Of a stretch of DNA of 64,000 nucleotides, positions 51,964 through 60,695 are shown in pieces. The notes under the pieces were generated by a model. That model had not been told where the DNA came from, searched no databases, and saw only the letters and a list, made by a program, of their open reading frames with translations. Each line of letters starts with the position of its first letter. Within the stretch, counting starts at the first letter, position 1. Both the position numbers and the translations under genes were made by a program. This stretch comes from KK5 sp034043675 (GTDB lineage: Bacteria > Pseudomonadota > Gammaproteobacteria > Burkholderiales > Burkholderiaceae_C): the NCBI RefSeq assembly GCF_034043675.1, contig NZ_JAXCLA010000001.1, forward strand, positions 186,001 through 250,000, given 5' to 3'.

Positions 51964-54951
51964 GTGCGTCGAGTCGTCGAGAAATTCATCAATAACGCGG
52001 TGGTCCGGATCATGCCGGCCGCCGTGCTGGCCGTGGCCGCAATGGCCGGGATCTGGCATTTGAGCCGGTCCGACAGCCAGCACGGCACGACGCTGCCGCT
52101 GGAGGTCTGGGAAGACGCGACCCCCCAGGCCACGACGACGCCCGCCCAGGCCACCGAGAAGCTGGTGGCGATCGAGGAGCGCGCCAGCGTCGAGACGCAC
52201 CTGTCCACCAACACGTTCTGGTTCGGCGGGCACGCGCTGGCGCCCGTGAAGAGCGCCGGCTGGCGGCTGGAACTGCCCTCCCGCCATGCGGTCAACCTGA
52301 GCTGCTGGGACCGCACGAACGGCCAGAGCCTCGGCTCGGTCGACCGGGATCATCCGGCCGACGGCATCATCGACACGGTCCGCGGCGGCTTCGCGCTCGC
52401 CTTCGACGGCACGCAGCGCGAGGCCGACTTCATCTGCCGCTCCGACTTCCGCGGCCCGGCCAAGATCTCCGCGCAGGTCTGGACGGCACCGGCTTTGGCG
52501 CGGGCGCAGGACGGCTTCCGGCGCACCGCGCTCACCTTGGAGGTGGGCCTGGGCGTGCTGGCCCTGTCGATCGCGCTGACGGCGGCGATCAACGGCAGCG
52601 GCATGTACTGGGCCTTCGTCGGCTGGATGTTCATCAGCCTGCGGATGGCGCTGTTGTCAGAGGGCTCGGACGGCCAGCTGTTCGGCCTCGTGCTGCCGGC
52701 GGAGGTGCTGACACCGATGCGGCAGTGGACGGTGTTCCTCTACATGATCAGCACCGCCAACGTGTTCAGCATGCTGTTCCGCAAGGAGCTCATCAGCGTG
52801 GGCAGCGGCTGGATGCTGAAGATGCACAAGCTGCTGTCGCTGGCGCTGCTGCCGCTGTGCGTGCTGCTGAGCTACGAGCAGATGCTGCCGATCGTCTGGG
52901 TCTGCTCGGCCGCGCTGATCGCGCTGTGGGTGCCCTATATGTACGTGTTCTTGAGCCGGTTGCGCTCGCGCCACGGCATCTGGTATGCGCTCTCGCTGAT
53001 CGTCACGCTGGCCGGCTCCTTGAGCGAGGTGCTGGCTGCCTCGCTGGGCCACCGCGCGCTGCTGGCCGGGCTGAACAGCGTGACCGCGGCGATCGCCTCG
53101 GCGCTGCTGGCCACCGCCGCCGTGGCCGAGCACATGCGCGCCGACCGGATGGAGCGAGAGCAGGCCCAGCGCACGCTGAAGGCCGCCTACGACGACTCGC
53201 CGATCGGCCTGTTCACCGTGCGCGACGGCGAGCACATCGTCCGCGCCAACCCCGCCTTCAAGGCGATGCTGGAGCTGCCCGAGAACATCGAGGGCCTGCG
53301 CTTGGCCGATGCCTTCGGCGACGATGTCGTCGGCGAATTCCTGATGCTGCACGCGTTGGCCGCGCCGGCTTCGCTGGACCTGCAGGCCCGGCCGCTGGCA
53401 CTGCGCAGCTTGCGACCGCAGGTGGCGGTGGAAGATTCCGACTGCTGGTTCGCCATCAAGGCCTCCACGGCCGATGGCCGCGTGTTCGAAGGTTCGCTGC
53501 AGGACATCACCGAGCGCGTGCGCGCGACCTCGCGGCTGGAGTTCCTGGTCAACCACGATCCGCTGACCGACTGCCTGAACTTGCGCGGCCTGTCGCGCAA
53601 GTTCGAGCGCTCGCAGCGCCCGCCGAAGACGCTGGCCTATTTCGACCTCGACCGCTTCAAGCTGATCAACGACCTGTACGGCCACGCCGCCGGCGACGCG
53701 GTGCTCAAGCAGGCCTGCGAGCGGATCCGCAGCCAGATGGGCCCGCGCGACCTGCTGGCACGCGTGGGTGGCGACGAGTTCGTCGTCGCCTTCCCCTACG
53801 CCTCGATCGCCGAGGCTTCGCAGCGCTGCGAGAACATCTGCGCGCTGATTGCCGCCGCGCCGTTCCAGATCGAGCAGCACCGCTTCACGCTGAGCATCTC
53901 CGGCGGTCTGGTGGCGGCGGAGAGCCTCGGCGACGCGTCGGCGCTGAAGGAGATCGTGTCGTCGGCGGATACCTTGTGCCGTATGGCCAAGAAGCGGCCG
54001 ACTCAGCGCCTCGTCGTGATGGAGGGGGGCGACACCTTCTTCAAGCATCACAAGGAAGAGTTGGCGCTGATCGACTGCCTGGAGCGCGGCGAGACGCCGA
54101 CCGGCCTGTTCCTGATGATGCAGCCGGAGCTGTCGATCAACGCGCCCTACGAGTCGCTGAACTTCGAGGTGCTGCTGCGCATGCGCAAGCCCAACGGCGA
54201 GCTGATCCCGGCGCAGGTGATCATCGAGGCGGCCGAGGCGCACGGCAAGACGGCCATCATCGACCGCTGGGTCGTCGCGACGACGATCGCCTGGATCGAG
54301 GCCCATGCCCCGCGCCTGACCCGCACGCAGTTCATCGGCGTCAACCTCTCGGGCAGTTCGCTGAACGACGAGTCCTTCGTCGAGGAACTGTTCAAGCTGT
54401 TCGAGTACCACAAGGACGCGGTCGCGCGCATCTGCATCGAGATCACCGAGACGGTGGCGCTGACCGACATGCTGCACATGCAGCGCTTCATCGCCCGCGC
54501 GCGGGATCTCGGCGTCAAGGTGGCGCTGGACGACTTCGGCGCCGGCTACTCCTCGTTCGGCTACCTGAAGGGCCTCAGCGTCGACGCGCTGAAGCTGGAC
54601 GGCTCGCTGGTCCGCGACGCGGCCAGCAACCCGGCCGGCATGGCGATCCTGTCGGCACTCGGCGGCCTGGTGCGCAGCCTGGGCATGAAGTCGATCGGCG
54701 AGTATGCGGAGAACCTGCCCGCACTCCGCGCGCTGGTGGCTGCCGGCGTGGACTACGCGCAGGGCTACGCGATCAGCCGGCCGGTGATGCCGGAGCGAAT
54801 CCTGGCCGCCTCATCGGCGGTGGACTTCATCGAGGACGCGGACGTGCTGGCCTTCGTCAAGCAGTTGCAGACCGGCGATCAGGCCAGCCTGCCGCTGCAG
54901 AACGAGCAGCGCACAGCGCCGGGCCTCGCACCGGCTTCACTGCTTCATTGA
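51964..54951 (+). CDS. Membrane-bound GGDEF-EAL dual-domain cyclic-di-GMP protein
   Basis: The 995-residue protein starts with a GTG and an N-terminal signal/TM segment, a periplasmic domain (about 35-185), seven or so TM helices (about 195-395; 7TMR-DISM-like), a PAS-like domain (about 405-520), GGDEF (RVGGDEF, motif at 602-606) and EAL (about 690-950). The EAL motif reads EVL (735-737), with NLSGSSL, IEITETVAL, DDFGAGYSSFGYL, LKLDGSLV, a nonstandard GEYAEN in place of AEGVET and QGYAISRPVMP. No RxxD inhibitory site precedes GGDEF. AGGAG lies upstream of the GTG. Cyclase activity is plausible; phosphodiesterase activity is less certain. Confidence 0.9.
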   Translation: MRRVVEKFINNAVVRIMPAAVLAVAAMAGIWHLSRSDSQHGTTLPLEVWEDATPQATTTPAQATEKLVAIEERASVETHLSTNTFWFGGHALAPVKSAGWRLELPSRHAVNLSCWDRTNGQSLGSVDRDHPADGIIDTVRGGFALAFDGTQREADFICRSDFRGPAKISAQVWTAPALARAQDGFRRTALTLEVGLGVLALSIALTAAINGSGMYWAFVGWMFISLRMALLSEGSDGQLFGLVLPAEVLTPMRQWTVFLYMISTANVFSMLFRKELISVGSGWMLKMHKLLSLALLPLCVLLSYEQMLPIVWVCSAALIALWVPYMYVFLSRLRSRHGIWYALSLIVTLAGSLSEVLAASLGHRALLAGLNSVTAAIASALLATAAVAEHMRADRMEREQAQRTLKAAYDDSPIGLFTVRDGEHIVRANPAFKAMLELPENIEGLRLADAFGDDVVGEFLMLHALAAPASLDLQARPLALRSLRPQVAVEDSDCWFAIKASTADGRVFEGSLQDITERVRATSRLEFLVNHDPLTDCLNLRGLSRKFERSQRPPKTLAYFDLDRFKLINDLYGHAAGDAVLKQACERIRSQMGPRDLLARVGGDEFVVAFPYASIAEASQRCENICALIAAAPFQIEQHRFTLSISGGLVAAESLGDASALKEIVSSADTLCRMAKKRPTQRLVVMEGGDTFFKHHKEELALIDCLERGETPTGLFLMMQPELSINAPYESLNFEVLLRMRKPNGELIPAQVIIEAAEAHGKTAIIDRWVVATTIAWIEAHAPRLTRTQFIGVNLSGSSLNDESFVEELFKLFEYHKDAVARICIEITETVALTDMLHMQRFIARARDLGVKVALDDFGAGYSSFGYLKGLSVDALKLDGSLVRDAASNPAGMAILSALGGLVRSLGMKSIGEYAENLPALRALVAAGVDYAQGYAISRPVMPERILAASSAVDFIEDADVLAFVKQLQTGDQASLPLQNEQRTAPGLAPASLLH

Positions 54952-54955
54952 AGAC

Positions 54956-55771
54956 TCAAGCCGCGGCAGCCGTCGGCATGGGTACCGACAGGAACTGGTA
55001 GTTCAGGCTGTTGTTCGCAGCCAAGGTCAGGTGCGGATGTGCGGCAGGGGCCATCGGCACGGCGACGCGCTTCGACTGCTCCAGGTCTTCCAGCGATTTG
55101 GCGCCGCTCAGGTCGATGTCGGCATGCTCGGTCAGGAAGAAGAAGCCGTACAGCGCATGGCCTGCACGCATCCACGAGGGCTCGACCGAGGCGGTCGCCA
55201 GGCTCATCGCCCGGTGCGGCAGGTTGCCGACGTGGGCCATCGGCGTGTAGCGGCCCGCCTCGCCGACGTCGCTGAACAGCAGCGCGTCGTAGAGCCGGTC
55301 CACCGGCCGGCGACCGACGGCCAGCATCCAGTCGATCTGCTGCTCGGCGCAGTAGAAGTAGAAGGCCTTGAACAGCGCGCTGCGCACCAGCGAGGACGCC
55401 GTGCTGCTCTTGATGCACAGGCGCGTGGCCTCCGCCATCCGGCTGCCCTCGTAGCGCGAGGACAGGTCGACCGAGGCCTCAAGCGGCAACGGCTTCAGCA
55501 CGTTCGAGTGGATGCGCAGCGTGCCCAGCAGGCTGCCGTCCAGCTTGGAGGTGGCCACCAGCACTTCGCAGCCCGCCTCGAAATCGGCCGGCTCCGCCTG
55601 CGCGAGGCGCTCGCCCAGCTCGGGCAGATGACGTCCGTAAGAGGCGGTGCGGAGCCGGGCCACAGAGTCCATGTCGGCCCGCGTTGCGACGCTGATACGG
55701 AAGGGCAGGCGATTGTGCAGTTTCGCGGCGGTCTCTTCGTCCAGCTCGCTCTGCGTTCCCAACAGATTCAT
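54956..55771 (-). CDS. FeeM-like N-acyl amino acid synthase/acyltransferase
   Basis: The 271-residue protein is GNAT/autoinducer-synthase-like: FRISVATRADMDSVARLRTASYGRHLP, LLGTLRIHSNVLKPLPLEAS, SRMAEATRLCIKSSTASSLVRSALFKAFYFYCAEQQIDWMLAVGR and LYDALLFSDVGE. This pattern matches the FeeM family of N-acyl amino acid synthases, distantly related to LuxI. The product is probably a long-chain N-acyl amino acid, not a homoserine lactone; unproven. No ligase or regulator sits beside it. It is convergent with the GGDEF-EAL gene (4 bp between stops). Confidence 0.75.
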   Translation of the reverse strand: MNLLGTQSELDEETAAKLHNRLPFRISVATRADMDSVARLRTASYGRHLPELGERLAQAEPADFEAGCEVLVATSKLDGSLLGTLRIHSNVLKPLPLEASVDLSSRYEGSRMAEATRLCIKSSTASSLVRSALFKAFYFYCAEQQIDWMLAVGRRPVDRLYDALLFSDVGEAGRYTPMAHVGNLPHRAMSLATASVEPSWMRAGHALYGFFFLTEHADIDLSGAKSLEDLEQSKRVAVPMAPAAHPHLTLAANNSLNYQFLSVPMPTAAAA

Positions 55772-55868
55772 TGGATTCCTCGTTGTTAGCGGTGGCTATG
55801 TAACGAGGTGTGAGTCTATGGATCCAGTCTGTGTACGAATTCCAGAAATAGGCGGGATACAACGAGCA

Positions 55869-55887
55869 GATCCCCGTTTAGGGGATC
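55869..55887 (-). terminator. Weak hairpin terminator after the 60-residue membrane protein
   Basis: GATCCCC-GTTTA-GGGGATC, a 7-bp stem overlapping the stop codon of the small gene. The downstream T content on the minus strand is modest, so termination is plausible but weak. Confidence 0.45.
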
Positions 55888-56068
55888 ACAGAATCATCAC
55901 GACTCTTTCAAGGATCAGGATCGCGAAGAAGGCCAGGCCGGCCATCACGGTCCAGCGCAGCACCAGGATGCCGCGCTGGCGCCAGACCTGCTGGCGCGTG
56001 CCGATGTAGAGCGCAAAGCAGACCAGGGCGGCCGCGACGAGCAGGGCCAATGCCAGGCGGAAGATCAT
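55886..56068 (-). CDS. 60-residue two-helix membrane protein downstream of lpxC
   Basis: A small protein, MIFRLALALLVAAALVCFALYIGT as TM1, a short basic RQQVWRQRG loop and a second TM segment ending MIL. I recognise no named family. It begins 7 bp after the lpxC stop on the same strand, so it is probably co-transcribed. Positive charges sit in the loop between the helices. Codon bias matches real genes. Confidence 0.65.
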   Translation of the reverse strand: MIFRLALALLVAAALVCFALYIGTRQQVWRQRGILVLRWTVMAGLAFFAILILERVVMIL

Positions 56069-56075
56069 GCGGCGC

Positions 56076-57011
56076 TCACCAGGCCGGGGCCAGTTCGGCG
56101 AAGCCGGCCGGCGCGGCGCGTTCGTCGTCGAAGCTGACGAGCTCATAGGCCTCGGGGTCGGCCAGCAGCGCGCGCAGCAGCTTGTTGTTCAGTGCATGAC
56201 CGCCCTTGAAGGAGGTGTAGGCGGCCAGCAGCGGGTGGCCGATCACCTGCATGTCGCCGATCGCATCGAGGATCTTGTGCTTGACGAACTCATCGTCGTA
56301 GCGAAGCCCTTCGGCATTGAGCACCTTGTAGTCGTCGACGACGATGGCGTTGTCCATCGAGCCGCCGAGGGTCAGGCCGCGCGAGCGCATCAGGTCGATG
56401 TCGCTGGCCATGCCGAAGGTGCGGGCGCGGGCGATTTCGCGCTTGTACTGGCCGCTGCCCATGTCGAACACGTACTGCTGGCCGGTGGCCGAGACGGCGG
56501 GGTTGTCGAACTCGATCTGGAAGCTCAAGGTATAGCCGTGCAGCGGCTCCAGCTTCGCCCACATCAGCCGCTTGCCCTCGCCCTGGCGCACCTCGACCGG
56601 CTTCTTCACGCGCAAAAACTTCTTCGGCGCATCCTGAAGCTCGATGCCGGCGCTCTGCAGCAGGTAGACGAAGCTGGCGGCCGAGCCGTCGAGGATGGGC
56701 ACTTCGTCGGCGCTGATGTCGACGACCACGTTGTCCAGGCCCAGGCCCGCGCAGGCGGACAGCAGGTGTTCGATGGTCTGCACCTTCGGGCCGTTCGGAT
56801 CGCCGCCGGGGCTGACGGTGGTCGCCATCCGCGTGTCGCAGACCGTGTCGGCGCGCACGGGGATGTCCACCGGCTGGCTGAGATCCACGCGGCGAAACAC
56901 GATGCCCGTATCGGGCGGTGCCGGGCGCAGCGTCAACTCGACCTTCTGCCCGCTGTGGATGCCGACCCCGACCGCGCGGGTGATGGACTTGAGAGTGCGC
57001 TGCTTGACCAT
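56076..57011 (-). CDS. lpxC: UDP-3-O-acyl-N-acetylglucosamine deacetylase
   Basis: The 311-residue enzyme starts MVKQRTLKSITRAVGVGIHSGQKV. Zinc-binding and catalytic parts are TIEHLLSACAGLGLDNVVVDI, DDEFVKHKILDAIGD (His/Asp ligands) and SFKGGHALNNKL (catalytic His). First committed step of lipid A synthesis. In many relatives lpxC follows ftsZ directly; here a sensor kinase gene intervenes, 59 bp upstream. A small membrane protein gene follows. Confidence 0.96.
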   Translation of the reverse strand: MVKQRTLKSITRAVGVGIHSGQKVELTLRPAPPDTGIVFRRVDLSQPVDIPVRADTVCDTRMATTVSPGGDPNGPKVQTIEHLLSACAGLGLDNVVVDISADEVPILDGSAASFVYLLQSAGIELQDAPKKFLRVKKPVEVRQGEGKRLMWAKLEPLHGYTLSFQIEFDNPAVSATGQQYVFDMGSGQYKREIARARTFGMASDIDLMRSRGLTLGGSMDNAIVVDDYKVLNAEGLRYDDEFVKHKILDAIGDMQVIGHPLLAAYTSFKGGHALNNKLLRALLADPEAYELVSFDDERAAPAGFAELAPAW

Positions 57012-57070
57012 GGCGCAATTGTCCGCGAAGACCTGAGGCCCTTGCTTGTGCCCGCCTTCAGCAAGTCGGA

Positions 57071-59119
57071 TCAAGTAGGCGTTGGTACCTTGCGCTTCAC
57101 CGGCAGGCGCAGGCTCATCCGCGTGCCATGGCCCAGGCGGCTCTCGATATTGAGGTGCCCACCCAGGCGCTGGGCGCGCTTCTGCTGGCTCTTCAGGCCG
57201 CGGCCGCGTTGCGCGGTCTGGAGGTCGAAGCCGTCGCCGTCGTCCTCGACACGGATCTCCACATAGCTGCCGTAGTGCCGCGTGACGATGCGCACGCGGC
57301 GGGCGTTCGCATGCTTGAGCACATTGGTCAGCGCCTCCTGCATCAGGCGCAGCGCCTGCAGGGCGTCGGGCGGCTCCAGCCATGACAGCAGCGGCAGGTC
57401 CTGCACGTCCCAGACCAGCTCGAGCCCGCCGGCCTGCAGTCGCCGGCCGAGCCGGTAGCGCATCGTCGCCAGCAGCGCGACCAGGTCGTGCCCCACCGGT
57501 TCCAGCGAATCGATCACCAGCCGCAGGTCGTCCACGCACTCGCGGAGCACCTCGACGACCTTGTCCTGGTCCAGGCTGCCCTGCTCCACCGCCACCATCG
57601 CCGACAGCAGCGCCGAGCCGAGCCCGTCGTGCATGTCCTGCATCAGGCGCTGTCGCTCCGTCACCAGTGCCTGTTGCCGCTCGGTATCGCGCAGCCGGTC
57701 GTGCTGGGCCTGCAGCCGCTGGCATTGCTGGTCGAGCCGCTCGGTCAATTCGGCATTCAGGCGCTCGACGTCCGCATGGGCGCCCAGGTAGCGCCGTTGC
57801 AGCGCGTACAGGAAGCAGGCCGCGACGATCAGCGCGGCGAAGGGCATCAGGTAGAGGTGTTCGGCGCCGATCCAGCCGGCCAGCATCAGCAGGTCGTGAG
57901 CACCCAGCAGCAGCGCGCCGAACAGGCCCAGACCGATCACGCGAAGCTCGCGGCCGCCCTCGCGCAACGCGATCCCGCCGACGTAGACGATGCCGACCAG
58001 CGCGACGACCAGGTCCATGCCCTGCTGCAGCAGCACGGTGTCCACCCAGTGCAGCCACAGCGGCATCGTCAGCACGCTGCCGGCGAGCACGAACAGCACC
58101 ATCGCCCGCTCGAAACGAAGATGCGGCCGTGGCGAAAAGCGCAGCGTGAACATGCAGCACAGCAGCATCAGCCAGCACATCGACGCATGCGCCGCCCACC
58201 AGAACCACTCCATGCCCTGCGGCGTCTGCGGCAGGTCGAGATAGCCATGGAGGTCGCGCAGCGCCCAGGCCGCGGCCAGCAGCGAGAAGATCAGGAAGGG
58301 CGTGTCGCCGCGCCGGCGCAGCCACAGCCAGAAGGCGAAGAGGCCCAGCACCGCCAGCGCCAGGCTGGTGGCCAGCGGCGCACCTTCCTGCAGCGCCCAG
58401 CGCTGCCGGTAGCGCGGCTCGAGATCCTCGCGCGCGCCGATCCAGGCGCTGGACACGGCGTGGAAGCCGTCCGCCAGCACCGGCGCCGCGATCACGATCT
58501 CGATCGCCCCGCTCGGCTGGGCCGGCTGCCGCGCGGTCAGCGCCGCGGGCAGCACCACCCACAGCGGACGTGTCCATTGATCGCGGTCCTCGGCCTGGTT
58601 GTCGAAGGCGGGGCGCCAGCCCTGCTCCGTGCGGATCAGCACGGCCGCGGCCGTCGTCACCATACGCGGCATATAGAGCGCGACGCTGTCGGGCCACCGG
58701 CCTTCGGGCGGTGCGTAGCGCAGCCGGTACCAGCGCATCTGCAGGTGTTCATCGTCCGGCTGACCGCCGGCCGCGGAACGCGGCTGCACGTCCGGCAGGC
58801 GGACGGACTGCCAGTCGGCCTCATCGCTTGGCGGCTGCAGCCGCTTCGGCACGCTGTTGGGAAAGGGGACCGGGCCTGCGCCGTCCATCGAGCGCAGCGC
58901 GGCCCACCAAGCGTTCAGGTCTGCGCGGGTCCAATCGCTTGTGATCAGTTGCGCAACCCGTTCCTGCTCGACCTCGCCGCTCGGCGGGGCATCGGGCACC
59001 AGGAGGTTCTGCGACCAGGCCGGAAGCAGCAGCGCCAGGAGCGCAAAAGCGGCGATGAAGGCAAGGCCCAGCAGGCCACGGCTCTTCGTCAAGCCGGATG
59101 GAAACGGGGCGGGCGGCAT
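57071..59119 (-). CDS. 7TM sensor histidine kinase, NarL class (HisKA_3), orphan
   Basis: The 682-residue kinase has a signal/TM segment (about 14-36), a periplasmic domain (about 40-250), seven TM helices (about 255-435; 7TMR-DISM-like), a coiled coil (about 440-485), the HisKA_3 dimerisation box LMQDMHDGLGSALLSAM with phosphoacceptor H497, and a HATPase_c domain (ALTNVLKHANA as N-box, EDDGDGFD as G1, RGRGLKSQQKRA as G2). No response regulator adjoins. Kinases of this class phosphorylate LuxR-type regulators. It is located between ftsZ and lpxC, 59 bp before lpxC. A bidirectional terminator separates it from ftsZ. Confidence 0.9.
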   Translation of the reverse strand: MPPAPFPSGLTKSRGLLGLAFIAAFALLALLLPAWSQNLLVPDAPPSGEVEQERVAQLITSDWTRADLNAWWAALRSMDGAGPVPFPNSVPKRLQPPSDEADWQSVRLPDVQPRSAAGGQPDDEHLQMRWYRLRYAPPEGRWPDSVALYMPRMVTTAAAVLIRTEQGWRPAFDNQAEDRDQWTRPLWVVLPAALTARQPAQPSGAIEIVIAAPVLADGFHAVSSAWIGAREDLEPRYRQRWALQEGAPLATSLALAVLGLFAFWLWLRRRGDTPFLIFSLLAAAWALRDLHGYLDLPQTPQGMEWFWWAAHASMCWLMLLCCMFTLRFSPRPHLRFERAMVLFVLAGSVLTMPLWLHWVDTVLLQQGMDLVVALVGIVYVGGIALREGGRELRVIGLGLFGALLLGAHDLLMLAGWIGAEHLYLMPFAALIVAACFLYALQRRYLGAHADVERLNAELTERLDQQCQRLQAQHDRLRDTERQQALVTERQRLMQDMHDGLGSALLSAMVAVEQGSLDQDKVVEVLRECVDDLRLVIDSLEPVGHDLVALLATMRYRLGRRLQAGGLELVWDVQDLPLLSWLEPPDALQALRLMQEALTNVLKHANARRVRIVTRHYGSYVEIRVEDDGDGFDLQTAQRGRGLKSQQKRAQRLGGHLNIESRLGHGTRMSLRLPVKRKVPTPT

Positions 59120-59208
59120 GCGATGGATCGTCTTTGTTCGTCGTCAGCGCAGCGGCCGCATGACAGGCTTCAGTCAGCATGCCACAGCAATCCGGGACAA
59201 CAAGCGAC

Positions 59209-59236
59209 AAAGCCCGGCGCTCACGCACCGGGCTTT
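59209..59236. terminator. Terminator after ftsZ
   Basis: AAAGCCCGG and CCGGGCTTT form a 9-bp stem with a 10-nt loop. It lies in the 209-bp gap between the ftsZ stop and the kinase start. On the minus strand the stem ends in TTT and continues T-rich, so it can end ftsZ transcription and separate it from the kinase gene. Confidence 0.75.
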
Positions 59237-59285
59237 GATGACGCGACATTTTGCCGGCCAAGTCCCCTGAACGAGGGGCCCCTAT

Positions 59286-59333
59286 TAGCCGATCAACTGG
59301 CCGATCAATTAGCCGACCGACCGGTCGATCAGT
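59286..59333. repeat. Four imperfect 12-bp tandem repeats across the ftsZ stop
   Basis: The units are TAGCCGATCAAC, TGGCCGATCAAT, TAGCCGACCGAC and CGGTCGATCAGT. The last unit contains the ftsZ stop, so most of the array is 3' untranslated. On the minus strand these read as GATC/GGTC-rich units. Probably a short slippage expansion. Confidence 0.6.
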
Positions 59334-60567
59334 CCGCCTGCTTGCGCAGGAAAGCCGGGATCTCGATCTCGTCCATGCCGTTCGAGGACAGCGCCTCGAC
59401 CTTGGCCGCGGCCGTGCGGCCGTGGCGCCAGACGCTGGGCACCGCCATGCCGGCGAACTCGTTGCCGCTGGCGTGACCCATGGCCGGCGCCGCCGGCGCA
59501 CCGCCACCCACGCTGACCGACTGCGTCAGCACCGGCATGTTGTCGGTGCCGGTGCGCAGATGCTGCTGGGCCGGCTGCTGCACGACCGACAGCGGTGCCT
59601 GCTGGCGGGCGCGCTGCGAGGACAGGCCGGTGGCGATCACCGTGACGCGCAGCTGGTCGCCCAGCGATTCGTCGTAGGCGGTGCCGTAGATGATGTGCGC
59701 GTCGTCGGCGGCATAGCGCTTGACGGCATTCATCGCGTTGCGGCTCTCGGCCAGCTTGAAGGTGTTGCGGTTCGCCGCGATCAGCACCAGCACGCCGCGC
59801 GCGCCGGACAGGTCGATCCCTTCCAGCAGCGGGCAGGCGACGGCCGCCTCGGCAGCCTTGGTCGCGCGGTCCGGGCCGCTGGCGATGGCCGTGCCCATCA
59901 TGGCCTTGCCGGGTTCGCTCATCACCGTCTTCACGTCTTCGAAGTCGACGTTGACGAGGCCGGGCATGTGGATGATGTCCGAGATGCCGCCGACGGCGTT
60001 CTTCAGCACGTCGTTCGCATGACCGAAGGCCTGGTCCTGCGTGACATCGTCGCCCAGCACGTCGAGCAGCTTGTCGTTCAGGATCACGATCAGCGAGTCG
60101 ACATTGGCTTCCAGCTCGGCCAGGCCGGCGTCGGCCGCCTTCGAGCGACGGTTGCCTTCAAACTCGAAGGGCTTGGTCACGACGCCGACGGTCAGGATGC
60201 CCATTTCCTTGGCGACGCGTGCGATCACCGGCGCCGCGCCGGTACCGGTGCCGCCGCCCATGCCGGCGGTGATGAACAGCATGTGCGCGCCCTGGATGGA
60301 CTCGCGGATGCGGCCTTCCGCTTCCTCGGCCGCCGCCTTGCCCATTTCGGGCTTGGCGCCGGCGCCGAGGCCGGAGGTTCCGAGTTGCAGCAGCTGATCG
60401 GCCTTCGAGCGGTTCAACGCCTGCGCGTCGGTATTGGCATTGATGAATTCAACGCCTTGAACGCCCTGCTCGATCATGTGCTCGACCGCGTTGCCGCCGC
60501 CGCCGCCGACACCGATCACCTTGATCTGCGTGCCCTGATCAAACTCTTCGATCATCTCGATCGCCAT
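59329..60567 (-). CDS. ftsZ: Cell division GTPase FtsZ
   Basis: The 412-residue tubulin homologue has KVIGVGGGGGNAVEHM, the GTP-binding signature GMGGGTGTGAAP (GGGTGTG at 104-110), the T7 loop region NVDFEDVKTVM and the C-terminal peptide DEIEIPAFLRKQAD that binds FtsA and other partners. A variable linker (about 320-395) is rich in Ala, Gln and Gly. The ATG at 60567 follows an ideal GGAGGTT ribosome site; the upstream in-frame reading is not needed. It is the last dcw gene before the kinase. Confidence 0.98.
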   Translation of the reverse strand: MAIEMIEEFDQGTQIKVIGVGGGGGNAVEHMIEQGVQGVEFINANTDAQALNRSKADQLLQLGTSGLGAGAKPEMGKAAAEEAEGRIRESIQGAHMLFITAGMGGGTGTGAAPVIARVAKEMGILTVGVVTKPFEFEGNRRSKAADAGLAELEANVDSLIVILNDKLLDVLGDDVTQDQAFGHANDVLKNAVGGISDIIHMPGLVNVDFEDVKTVMSEPGKAMMGTAIASGPDRATKAAEAAVACPLLEGIDLSGARGVLVLIAANRNTFKLAESRNAMNAVKRYAADDAHIIYGTAYDESLGDQLRVTVIATGLSSQRARQQAPLSVVQQPAQQHLRTGTDNMPVLTQSVSVGGGAPAAPAMGHASGNEFAGMAVPSVWRHGRTAAAKVEALSSNGMDEIEIPAFLRKQAD

Positions 60568-60581
60568 ATGAACCTCCAATT

Positions 60582-60595
60582 CTGCAATTTTGCAG
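60582..60595 (-). promoter_or_regulatory. Small hairpin in the ftsZ leader
   Basis: CTGCAA-TT-TTGCAG lies 14 bp upstream of the ftsZ ATG, just before the GGAGGTT site. The 128-bp ftsA-ftsZ gap is AT-rich compared with the window and may carry a separate ftsZ promoter, but no clear hexamer pair was found. Confidence 0.4.
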
Positions 60596-60695
60596 TTGCC
60601 ATTCGTTAAAAACTACAGGGATCACCCTTTATTTTTGATCTCCACCGCCTTTTACAGACAGTTTCGACCGGTGATTCCCCAACTCAAGAACAAAC

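Noticed and set aside
57488..59476. 662-residue plus-strand ORF opposite the sensor kinase
   Set aside because: Antisense shadow of the kinase; Arg/Gln/His-rich with no domain.
59251..60609. 452-residue plus-strand ORF opposite ftsZ
   Set aside because: Antisense shadow of a certain gene; no motif or ribosome site.
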